Source of the DNA: Chrysomallon squamiferum
Taxonomy: Eukaryota > Mollusca > Gastropoda > Neomphalida > Peltospiridae
DNA: 64,000 nt
Assembly: GCA_012295275.1 (NCBI GenBank)
Contig: CM022667.1
Location: forward strand, 19,398,410-19,462,409
Direction of reading: 5' to 3'
The notes under the pieces were generated by a model. The model saw nothing but the letters and a program-made list of their open reading frames with translations. It had not been told where the DNA came from and ran no database searches. Made by a program: the position numbers and the translations under genes. Shown here piece after piece: positions 12,801 through 39,124 of this stretch. Every line of letters starts with the position of its first letter. Positions within the stretch are counted from its first letter, which is position 1.

Positions 12801-15800
12801 CAGGACAGGAAACCAGTGTCTGTCAGAAAACAAACAAAGTAACCTTTACTCACATTTTCAAAAATGACTGGACATGGTGAAGCCATTTTTTCCCATTTTC
12901 TGTAAGCAGCTGTTGATCCTCAGCATCACAGTTCATCACCACTGTGCCGTTTTCTATCAAAACATCATCGCTGTTGTCATCAGAACCTTCCTCCATTAAT
13001 CTGGGAATACCACCAGCCATTTCTATAGCCAAACTCATCTTCTTAAACTGCAAGTTAGAACAACAGATTATCTCACTGCTCTGATACCTGAGTGGCCAGT
13101 TCAGCGATTCAACTTGTTATTATTGTAAACAACTCCATCCCAGTGATTAAAAACTAAATTTTATTTACCCAGACATTAAAACAGATGTGTTTAAACAGAC
13201 AATTACAGTTGTATATTTTGTTTCTATGTAAAAATACAAAAGAAACCCCACATCATTCATACAATTAGTACATTTGCAATAACATGATTTTTGTACATGA
13301 AATTATCATTCATTTCATTCCCACCTCTCTCCATTATTCCCCTATCCAAATCAATGACAAGCTTAAGCAAGTCTCAAAATTAATATTATATTTTTATACG
13401 CGAGCATATGAGCAACATGCATATTATAGAGACAAAAAAATAAATTTAAAATAATGCAGCATACTTTAATAAGATAATACCTGTCTCTGACTAAGAAAAA
13501 TGAAGGTCATCCCTTCAAACAGAATTTGTCTTCTTTCATCTGCGCTGAATGAAACATTTTCAGGATTCACCTGTGATTCAGCCACAGGAGGCAAATACCT
13601 GGGAAATACATTCATTTCAAGCTGTTAATTTAAATAATATGGTGACTGCACATATAACATAATACACTGTTGCTTATAGTGCCTCAAAGAAATCTTTGAT
13701 TAAGTTTGTTTAAGATAAATACAAATTTCTATCTGAATTTAAAATTTAATTTTCTTTTTCTGAAAATTCTGTAATGCAATAATAAAGTGAACTAACAAAA
13801 AAAGTTATAAATGTTTGCCTACACACAGATATTTTTTGGTTGTTGTTTTCTTTTGTAATTTCTATTTTAAATCTTTATATTTTGGCACAATTAGTGGAGA
13901 TGTTTCTATACTGTCTGATTTATGACCTACTGTTGTGCATCTGGTTTTGAGCCTTCCCCTTTCAAGAACAAAAGAAAATCTTCCAGGTATTTTGGAGTGA
14001 CCACAGACTTCAGAGATACCATGGCACATATTACCTATTAAATAATAAATATTTAGACAATGGTGACTGCACCTGGAACAGGAATATTTATAATATCATT
14101 TGAAATATTAATACACAACATAAAATATGTAAAATATGTAATATATACAATTTATAACATTTTAAACCATAAATTTACAAACATAAATGATTTTTTAATA
14201 CTGTTTGACTTGTCATGTTGTATCTACATATTTATATATCTCCAAGGTTACATCAGTGTGGTTATTAAGTTAATATTTGTGTCTGCGATTCATTCAGCTT
14301 TCCAAATTAAATTCACAATTTTGTTATTTACTCTTGTAATTCTGTTCATAAATGTGAAAAGCTCATTGTGAATGTGTGTGTTTGATATTAAGCTGCTGCA
14401 AACCAAATTAGTGACTGGGTAACATTTCTAAACAAATGGCTAATGGAAAGTGAAAATAGCAAAAATAAAAATGAAAATAATAATAATTTTTTTTTACTGT
14501 AGCTTGTAATTCCATTATTTCTTACTTTTACATTAGTTCAAATCTAAAATAACCCCAGAACATGTATTAATAATTGCCGTTACTTTATTAAATAAATATA
14601 TAACTAGCTAAAATAACACTTATTTTCATACTAAATAAACTTCTTAATTATTCAGTTTTCATTGGTCACTATAAAGACCTAAATAAAGTTGATAGTTAAG
14701 ATTTCATGCTTGGTATTATTCCATCATGTAACAAGATAATTAGAGTTGTTATATCTAAAAATGAACTTGGTAAATTTCACCACTCATTGAATCCTAAAAT
14801 CAATTTATAAATGTAAGTTACATGGTAAATTAGCTTTTTCCCTAAGTTCACTTCATGTTATCAACTAACTGAAATCAATTGTCTGAAATCTTGAGTAGAA
14901 AACCATTAATCTTCAAATTTCGCCTTTGTAAAACTTTTTAGTGACAGTTGAAGTAAATTGTTATTTATATACCCTTTCAGTCACTTTATTGTACATTACA
15001 TATCTTATGTGTGACAGTGAAATGCATTACATACTGCTATACTGACATTAAATTGAATTACATACCATTATACAGTCACTAAAGTGCATTATTTATAGTG
15101 ACAATGGAATAGATTACATACCTTTATAGTGACACTGATGTGGTTCATGACCAACAAAGAACAGTCTTTTCTCCATTCATTTACAACATGGCCGCCAAGA
15201 TCTCTTACAACTGTCTTCACCTTTTTCTTTGCAACATTCTCCAAACAGGAAGTAGTCACAATAAATGGTTCATTTATTATACTAAAAAAATAAAATAAAT
15301 AAAATTATTATTAAGAAAAAATCTCTTAAAAGAATTTGCTGTAAAAAGAATTTTTTTAAATGTTTCTCATTTAAAGATATCTGCAATTAACTTTTAGAAT
15401 TTTCTCTTAAAACACTTTATTTCTCATTTCTTTGTCTGAATTTCTAAACTCTGTGAAGTATAACAGTTAATTAATTTTAGTAAAAATAACAATAATAAAA
15501 ATAACAAAATAATAACCTAGATTGAAAACAAAAAAAAAGAACATTCATGAATGATGGTATATTTTATTAAAGCAATCTTTAATTATTATTATTATTATGC
15601 TGAAAGTGAAAAAGAATAATTAAATACTTACCGAAATGTTGACTTTGGTGATCCAAAACAGATCACATCACCATCTTTGAGAATGGTCTCCCCTCTCACT
15701 TGCACTTTGTTGACAAACGTTCCAAACTTAGATACGTCTTTAAGTATTATAACAGGTAGTTTGTGTGCGTGACTCTGTAAATATGATAAACATAGATTAC

Positions 15801-17417
15801 AATAAACATAGGGTTTTTTTATAAAGACTGAAAGTGATGAAGAAAAACAACTGACAACTGACTGTTTGCTTGTTTTATGTTCCAATACTGAATGTGGATT
15901 TTAACATTATAGATAAGACTAAAAATGCCTGTTTGACTATGTATTTATTCCATGACATTTTCATTGAATTTTCAATAAAAAAAAAAAAAATGGCCTAATT
16001 CACATTATAGGAAATTACAGTTTAGTTTTTATAAACAACAAACTCATATATGGATAAATGTCTTTCAGTTTAACAAAAACTTATATTGTTATAAGTAACA
16101 TTAAAAAATGATTCAGTGTTGTGAAGGTTAATTGAAAATGAAAAACTGTTATTCAGAACTCACCACATTACTGTCGAGATGACTGAGTTGAATAACTGCG
16201 TGCTTTCTGCTCACTGCAGCATCTCCACTCACCAAGATGGGACAATCACGTCTGCCTACGACATACTCTGTATCAGCAAGCAAAACGTACTTTTGTTCTG
16301 AAAAATAATACTTCAGCTTTATAGAATGAAAATATCTCCTAAAAAGGAAAGTAAAAACTGGCATGGTTAAAACTAAATGAAAGGAAAAGAAAAAAACTGG
16401 GTTTTTTTCTTCTTTTATTATAAAACCTACAAAACAAAAAAAACATTTTTCTCTCTATTAATTTTAAAAAAGATACCTGAAAATTTGTAATGATTTATAA
16501 TTTCTAAAATAAAACCCATAAATATTGTGTATTTGACAAACAAAACTTGCAACCATTAAACTACAGAATTATTTCAGAACATTCAAAATATACAGACATG
16601 TGGCTATTTCATTTTTATATTTTTTAAAATGTCAAAACAAAATGAATTTGTTTTGTACAACAAAATAAATATCAAATTTAGCAACTGCCTATTAGTACCC
16701 AGGAATATTACATTTTCCATGCAAGCTGCTTTTGGTATATATAACTTATATAAGTTATATAACTTATAACTTATATAAGTACTTAGGGAGATAATTATTT
16801 AACAATTATAAATTTTTGATTTGTTTACACATACACATATCTGGTGTCAGTTGCATTTGTAATTAAGAATTCGGTGTTTTACATTAGCCAATTGTTATTT
16901 ATTATTAAGTCAAGCAAGGAAACATCAAACCTACTTTTTTTGAAAACCATAATTAACTATCTCTGTGAATGGATCTGTAATCTAAACAAGTCAAATGTTT
17001 TGTAAAAGCCTGCCAATGTTTTATGCAAGACACTGTTTGTTAGAAACAGCACACCCCATTCTTTCACATTTAAATTTTTAATGTTTTATTAGTGGAATCA
17101 AGAAAAAAAGAAAAAAAAATTGCTCTGTTACTGATTTAATCATTTAGTCATTAACTGTTTACTGTAACTGTGAGTGTGAATAAAATAACTTTTCTACACC
17201 TCAAATAATTCTCAAAATGCAATTCTTTGCGCAATACTAAAACTTATTTTCGTGGTTTCCAGTTTAAAAAAATAATAAATATATAAATAAATAAATAAAT
17301 AAATAATAAAGGAAATAAACGAGAGTTTCACTTTCGCTTTTTCATGAAGCGAAGTACCACAGTTCTCGTGGTAATTTTGTTATCACCTGTATTTGTGGCG
17401 TTTATAAGGTACCACAT
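7412..17417 (-). CDS. NBN: Nibrin (NBS1), MRN complex subunit in DNA double-strand-break repair
   Basis: Eighteen exons: 17417-17387, 16297-16164, 15774-15632, 15281-15122, 14034-13931, 13598-13481, 13047-12854, 12478-12387, 12255-12165, 11918-11867, 11502-11429, 11084-10573, 10170-10022, 9181-9119, 8730-8539, 8310-8197, 7906-7857 and 7451-7412. The sum is 2313 nt, 770 aa plus stop, close to the 754 aa of human nibrin, and all phases agree. Residues 11-102 are an FHA domain (EYVVGRRDCPILV, SRKHAVI, KFGTFVN). Two BRCT domains follow at about 103-190 and 215-325. The middle is acidic and serine-rich, with SQ sites and two TLFDDSD motifs. The C-terminus holds the MRE11-binding block (RNFKKFKK, then LPNIIGGSDLV) and an ATM-binding-like tail with ERDRVVDDFF. 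In the known family the protein recruits MRE11-RAD50 and ATM to breaks. It diverges from LARS2 on the opposite strand. Exon 10 (52 nt) was placed by frame and is the least certain. Confidence 0.93.
14963..15140 (-). repeat. About 30-bp tandem repeat containing the NBN exon 4 splice donor
   Basis: The tail of the BRCT exon plus its donor (plus-strand attacatacctttatagtga) recurs about five times into the intron: near 15081-15106, 15052-15081, 15021-15049, 14991-15019 and weakly 14963-14988. Several copies keep ATTACATAC, which is GTATGTAAT on the coding strand, an intact donor consensus. Confidence 0.75.
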
Positions 17418-17460
17418 ATTCGCGGTGATGTGAGCAAAATTTTAAATAAAATTCTTAAGT

Positions 17461-17467
17461 TGACGTC
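17461..17467 (+). promoter_or_regulatory. CRE-like TGACGTC, NBN upstream region
   Basis: TGACGTC lies 44 bp upstream of the NBN ATG. It is the core of the CREB/ATF site. The same TGACGTCT overlaps the OPLAH start codon at 37760-37767. Confidence 0.4.
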
Positions 17468-17536
17468 TTCTTTCTCCCTCTACGTAACATCATGCTGACT
17501 GTAACCAGTTGAAATCTCATGGCCGGTCTCAATCAG

Positions 17537-17548
17537 TTTGGCGCGAAA
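17537..17548 (+). promoter_or_regulatory. E2F site upstream of NBN
   Basis: TTTGGCGCGAAA is an exact match to the known E2F consensus TTTSGCGCGAAA. It lies 120 bp upstream of the NBN start in an otherwise CpG-poor region. It suggests G1/S-phase control of NBN; E2F control of repair genes is established in animals. Confidence 0.7.
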
Positions 17549-18516
17549 TTCATTAAAATGTGTAATTAAACAATACGGGATTTCTGAATATAAACAATAT
17601 TTTCAATTATCTGTTAGTAAATTGCTTTAAAACGTTGTTAATTGTTAATATCAGATCTAGCCTATTAAAACTATTAAATATTCACATATTTTCCAAACAG
17701 AATTAAATTACAAAATTGATTCCTTACCATTAAACTATTTCATATTTTATAACAACTCATTTTTCAATATGTCTGCGCCCATGAAGTAAAACATGTAAAT
17801 ATAAAGAGCGTTCTATTACAGATATGGTTTTCGCTGATTTTTGTGACAGTACATAAATTAGGTAAAAATATTAAAATATAATTTATTTATTTCGCTTTTT
17901 ACTTATATTTTTAATATTTTGCGTCGTTGAACTAGATCAAATCAATTTGACATTGACTGATTGAATTGAATTTAATACAGTTTCAAGTTTGGTAGCACGT
18001 TCACAATCACAGTAATAAGATATTGAAATATGCTTATATTTCTAAATATAATAATTAATAAAATAATGCGATAGTGTGAAAAGGGAATCTTTTATTTTCT
18101 TAATTTATAGTTGTTGTTGTTTTTTTTTGTTTTTTTTGTTTTTTTTTCCAAGAAACGTAGAAAGCTGGAAATTTAATATTTAGACTTTAAACATAATTAT
18201 TTTATTCCGCATGGAGCCAGTCAAATATTTCCCTTTTAGGATTATATGTAATATAGCCAACAAACAAAATAAATATTAACGACAACATGAACATGTTTTT
18301 AAAAAGATTTGTTTAAAAAAACATATACTGACATCCAGCCAATTCGCACGTACAGACACACAGGGATACTCTCACAGATGTATATATATGTTACTATGTC
18401 ACATGTTGTATATGATTTATTCAATAGTATCCGCTAGTGACTTTTTTTTTAAATTCATTTTTCTTTTTTAATTTAATTTTAATTTTAATTTTTTTAATTA
18501 TTATTTCATCTTTTTT

Positions 18517-18552
<36 letters not shown>

Positions 18553-18641
18553 CTTGCCTTGAGAATATCAGCATCTGTTACTAAGCATATTAAAATATTA
18601 TTACTAATATTTACAATTTAATCTGATTTTAATTTTAGATA
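17549..18641. other. NBN-LARS2 divergent intergenic region
   Basis: This is the region between the two start codons, presumably holding both promoters. The left end has the E2F and CRE-like sites. The right end is low complexity, with a poly-T tract of about 30 bases ending near 18552. A ttttag just before the LARS2 ATG could be the acceptor of a 5' UTR intron. No coding exon was seen. Confidence 0.55.
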
Positions 18642-29372
<10,731 letters not shown>

Positions 29373-29574
29373 CCGCGGAATTAAATATTTGATTCTGATA
29401 CATAAATGCCTGGTGCATTTTTGAAATTTTAAATACTTGACTGAAGTTTTGTAATTTTATTCCTTGAAAGATGTGAAAAGAAGAAAGAAACATTTGTATG
29501 TTTATAATTAACATTCTGAATGGAATCAAAGTTTGAAATGATGCATTTTGTAAGCAGTTGTACAATACTAGTGA

Positions 29575-29580
29575 AATAAA
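29575..29580 (+). terminator. Candidate LARS2 polyadenylation signal
   Basis: AATAAA about 200 bp after the LARS2 stop codon, the first canonical hexamer on the plus strand downstream. The ZP gene ends convergently at 30157. Confidence 0.4.
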
Positions 29581-30156
29581 CATATACATGTATATATATA
29601 TATACACACCACGTGTAGCTTATCTTCATGAATTAATACAAACAAACCCATAATTATCTGCTGTTTGATATAAATGTTTGCACATGATCTTAGATTAAAT
29701 TATTTCTTTCTTCCATCATACTATCTAATAAAAATCAAATCTCAAAACAAAATTTTCATGATAACAGATTTTATTTTGATGAAACACTCACCTGATAATT
29801 TAAGAAACAGAATTATCAGACACCGCTATTATTAGTAACAGTTTAGCTTAGCCCTCATTACACATATAACCACTGAAACTGATATATTTTGGTTCCTGTG
29901 GATGTTAGATATGTTTGTATCTTCTATAACTTATTTTCTATCTGCAAGCAAATTAAGGATTAAGGAGCTCTCAATTATTTATTATTTATTTACTGAAATT
30001 GATTTTGATATTTTGGAAACAATTTTCTAAGTCAGACTGTTTTCCTCATTTTGCTTGTGGACTTCATGAAGTAATTATATTGGGATGTAGAACAGATGCT
30101 GCTGGGTAATCTCCAGCTAGTGAAATTCTTCTGTTTATGGCTAAGTCAGACCTGAC
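29581..30156. other. Convergent 3' region between LARS2 and the ZP gene
   Basis: AT-rich sequence expected to hold the 3' UTRs of both genes. No coding exon was seen. Confidence 0.5.
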
Positions 30157-34674
<4,518 letters not shown>

Positions 34675-35317
34675 TGGTTAATTCAATTTCATTCATGACA
34701 AGCCACATTAAAAAATATACACAGTTATAACCCCTGTTTCATGCAGCTTTACACGGTTTTCACGGACCTTCTTCTTTTTTTTTTTTTTTCAAAATGTGCA
34801 ATGTTTACGTATGCCGTGTATTTTTATTTATGTTCTTACTGACTTTTGGAAACCTTTATTTACCTTCTATTTCTTTTTTCTTTGAAGGATTTGGATGGAT
34901 AGATAAAAAAGAATATGTTAGTAATAAGCCAAAGCATTAAAAAAAAAAATAAAAAAAAAATTTATCATGATTTTTACATTTATTTTTTGAACTGCATCCA
35001 CAACCGATTATTTCGGGACATGCTTCTGGTAAAGTTTATTAATAAATTAAACGCGATATTCTGGGAAGAAAATTAAGGCAATAATTTTTTGGCATGAAAT
35101 ATTCGTTTTTGGGTGGGTTTTTTTCATAAAAATACAGAAATGTTATTATCATTTTATAATCCAAGGAAAAAAAATAGGCATATTCATATAATCGGTATTA
35201 CAGAGAGAAAAACAGTTTGAATCATTTTGATTTCAATATGCGCCTAGTCACGTGATAATGTAAAAAATTAGACTTTCATATACGTTTAATTTTTTTTATT
35301 CATAACGCTAAAATATT

Positions 35318-35349
<32 letters not shown>

Positions 35350-35994
35350 TAAGATAGCTTAATAATTTATATAAAAGAAATTAAAAAATAGAAAACGAAA
35401 GAATAAAATAAAAAAGAAAGAGAAACAAAACAGAAAATGATTGAATGAAAATTTAATTATTTTAAACAAGATGAAAATTTATATACAAGTTAAAATAAAC
35501 AAAATTAACACTCAAAAACATTCTCAGTGAGTATGTGCTGTATAAATAATCTTTGACTGTTTTTCACCTCAGAATAAACTATCAAAATGGTAACTGTAAC
35601 AATTTATTGTTCAGGTCATCAGATAACGAACATTTGACATTCTTAAGAAAATGTGAATCATTCATAATTTATTTTTGTTATGCATTTTTTATTTAAATTC
35701 ATATTTTTGTTTGTATTTAAACACTAAATTTTGTGAGATTTTTTTTATTAGTTTAAAAAAAAAAAAAAACCCATTGATTTTGCTAAATAAGTTAAATATT
35801 TGAACTGTAATTCTTTCAGTAATCATTTGGAAACTTAATTGACAAATAAAAAGGGAGTTGAAAGATGTAAATTTCTTTTCCAAATATGTATCTATTGTTG
35901 TCTTTCTTTTTTTTTTTTTTAATGACAAAAGACAACACACAAATTTCTTTTTTTTTAAATTTTATTTATAAGAAATTAAAAAAGTATTTGATTT
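34675..35994. other. Intergenic region between EXOSC4 and the ZP gene
   Basis: Both neighbours are on the minus strand, so this should contain the EXOSC4 3' UTR at its right end and the ZP-gene promoter at its left end. It has poly-T runs near 35317-35342 and A-rich sequence. TTTATT at 35961-35966 (AATAAA on the minus strand, 29 bp after the EXOSC4 stop) is a possible polyadenylation signal. No coding exon was seen. Confidence 0.5.
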
Positions 35995-36813
35995 TCAAGT
36001 GTCCCAGCCCAGTGAAGTCGCTGTGCTACTGACATTATCTCTAACAGCTCGTTCTAAAACTTGATAGATATCTTTACATCCCTTCATAGCCTGAGTGAGA
36101 ACTTTGTCCAGATTGTCTTCATGTAATCTCGAGTTCATCTCTAAGAAGACAATTTGTTCTGAGTGGGGCAGTGTGGCCACTATCAATTCTGGTCCCCCTA
36201 CAGACTCTTCAATGTAACTCATGTCCATGATCGGAGATTCATTTACAAAGCCTGCAGAACAAGCACACACATAGTCCTTGAGAGGAATTCCAGCATCAAT
36301 TAGAGCCAGTGTGGCTGCATTCACACTGGCACAGTAGTTACCACCATCTGACTGCAACACCTTTAAAACATAAAGGAATAGATTAATAAAAACATTACAA
36401 TGCCACATTTTTTTCTTAAAAAATGTTGCAGTTTTAATGTTTTTGTAGAATTTCAGCTGGTGTTCTTCTTATAGTCAAAATGGTTCACAAACAAGAAATG
36501 AAATAAACTTTAGGTATCTAAATTACAGTTACACGTTGGTAATAAACACAGTGGGGATAAGATAAAACCTGTGGTTTAATAACAATAGGCTACTCTTTCA
36601 ATTAGCTGCAAGGAATTGTTATATACATATTCTTTTCCCCATAAAGAAAGCAGTAAGTAGGACCAATCACTTTAGACATATATTACTGAATGTTACACAA
36701 AATAAAATTTCATATATTTGACGTTAATGATTTGTTTATATTAAAAATTAAGATCTGAAATTCTGATTAATTTTTGTACATTTCGAAATATGTCTTTGTT
36801 CATTTGTTGTATG

Positions 36814-36844
<31 letters not shown>

Positions 36845-37690
36845 ATAATTTGATATTTCACCTCTACAAATATGTCAATCTGTGATCGTGGATAGAGATT
36901 GGTTAAAATGGCTGCATCAAACGTCTGCTGTAAATGCATTGTCATTTCCTGTGATTTTCTATCTCCTCGTGGCCGATTCTTTCTCTCGCCTGTACTAAAT
37001 GTGGCCATGCTGTACTGACAGTTTACTAGAACCTTGTCAATCAAAGCTTTTCCACGACCACCACGAATCTGATAAAATAAAAATAAAAATAAAATAATTG
37101 AAGCTGGCTTATTAATTTAAAAATAAATGGAATCTTGGAGTTAATAAAGTAGTCTTACAAATACAAAAATAATCCTGAGTTCAGAAACTGAATATGACAA
37201 TGTCTGATAAGAGTGCATACTAAATGATACTTTGTTGTAAGTCTCTTGGTCTGTAATATCTTAAATTGCTAAGCTCATTATTATTATGACTGAGTTGTGA
37301 GTAAATTACTTTATTATTAATTTAATTCAGTCAGTTATTTTCACTTTATCAGTGCATGGAATAATAGGACAATCATAATAATGACTGACTATTTCATTAT
37401 CACAATATGATTATCTAAGTATTTGTAAAATAAAAATGTTTATACTTTGTATTATACTTTATAGTTTATAGACTATAGTAAATTCTAAAGTATAGAGTTA
37501 CGACTAAACAACGATTTACCTCGTGTGGGCCATACACGGCTGCTAGTACTTTTGTGTTTCCTTGTTCTATGTATGCAGAGCCGTCTGCTTGTTTAAATAC
37601 ACTCATTCTACATTGTATTTGTCTTAATTCGTGTGGTCTCCGACCATCTATCCTAAAACCTTGATCTGACAACAATTCCAAACCGGCCAT
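35995..37690 (-). CDS. EXOSC4: RNA exosome subunit Rrp41 (EXOSC4)
   Basis: Three exons, all phase 0: 37690-37520, 37068-36862 and 36360-35995, giving 247 aa (human 245). This is an RNase PH-fold subunit of the nine-subunit exosome core in nucleus and cytoplasm, where it pairs with EXOSC9 and lines the RNA channel. The start MAGLELLSDQGFRIDGRRP is nearly identical to the vertebrate protein. ADGSAYIEQGNTKVLAAVYG, ALIDKVLVNCQYS, PRSQIDIFVEVLQSDGG and KDYVCACSAGF are family blocks. The ATG at 37690 has a strong context (A at -3, G at +4). Upstream in-frame sequence has no ATG. The start lies 68 bp from the divergent OPLAH start, so the two genes must share a promoter. Confidence 0.97.
36810..36843. 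repeat. Poly-A tract (plus strand)
   Basis: About 33 A residues in the EXOSC4 intron 2, on the transcript a poly-T tract about 20 nt after the donor. Confidence 0.9.
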
Positions 37691-37758
37691 GCTTCCCTCT
37701 TTTTCGCTAGTGCTTATCTCCCTTCCTTTAAACAAGTTATGTCAACCGGGTGACGAAA
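37691..37758. promoter_or_regulatory. EXOSC4-OPLAH bidirectional promoter
   Basis: Only 68 bp separate the two start codons, so the leaders must be very short or the transcripts overlap. No TATA box is visible. TGACGTCT (CRE-like) at 37760-37767 overlaps the OPLAH start, and a plus-strand pyrimidine stretch (ccctctttttc) follows the EXOSC4 ATG. Confidence 0.7.
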
Positions 37759-38686
37759 ATGACGTCTGCTTCTACCAAGTTCCAATTTGCAATAGATAGA
37801 GGCGGCACGTTCACCGACGTTTGGGCAAGATGTCCCAATGGAAAGACAAGAGTAATGAAGCTTCTATCAGAAGATCCAGGGAATTATCAGGATGCTCCAC
37901 GTGAAGGAATAAGAAGGATTATCGAAGGTTTTTTTTTTTTTTTTTTTTTGTGGTTTATTATTCTATACCGATAGGTGATAATGAAGTATAATGATATAAT
38001 AATGTTAAGTGTATTTTCTTGTTGTAATTTCTAACCATATTCACTATAATTATTATATTCTGTAATATCTGTAAATTCTTAAAAACATATGGAATGGATA
38101 CTGAGATGCATTTGTTCGTAATGATAATCTCAGTGGCAGATGTAATATTTTCGTTTTGCTAAATAATAATTATATTTATAAGAACTTGTTTGCAATGACA
38201 TAATTCTGTCTTGTTATTGATCATGCAGGCCCCTCAAATCTGAAAATGCATCTGCCAAAACTGAAACAGTTTTTACCACTGACTGTTTTTCTTTTTCTTC
38301 TGATTCTTCTTATTATTACTATAAATACACATGATAAGGCACTTGAAATATCTGTACCACGCTTCTGTTTTATTTGAACAAATGTCATGTCAATTTTTGA
38401 TGAAGGTCATTATGCTCCCAGCTATTCATGTCCCAATGTGAAAGAAAGATTCAGCCAGGAATTATTTAAATGTGCTTGAGAATTAGTTTAATTTTAAATA
38501 TATCATTAAATGACTTTGTAACATCCACAGCAATTGTAATCTGTTCCCTAGTCAATACCTATGACCTGTTACAAATTATTCTGATTAGTATTTACAAGAT
38601 TATATGTAAATAATTATAGAGGGCTAATTTTCCATTTAAGCATGTGTGTGTGCATTCAAAAAGAAAGAAAAAATGTATGTATGTAT

Positions 38687-38736
<50 letters not shown>

Positions 38737-39041
38737 TTTACATATTATTTGGATTAATTTTGAAAATATTACTGAGAAATAGATGTCACGAGGTGGACAA
38801 CAAGGAAAAGTTCCCTTGGGCTGGTGTAAGACAATGGATTTGTAAAAAAATAAAATTTTGTTATTAAATCACATTAGATTAGTTTCAGTCTGAGTTGTTC
38901 CCCAGATCTTTACTGAGATATTGTAAAAAATGTATTTCTTAGCAGGCCCCCATTATATCTTGTATACGTTTGCTAAAAGTCTGACATTTATATTGTTAGT
39001 ATTTATTATAATTTCATAAATGCGAAATGACACTATTATTA

Positions 39042-39124
<83 letters not shown>

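Noticed and set aside
37691-37758. N-terminal extensions of EXOSC4 (to 37735) and OPLAH (to 37750)
   Set aside because: The codons at those points are TTG and GTG; the first ATG codons are at 37690 and 37759 and match family N-termini.
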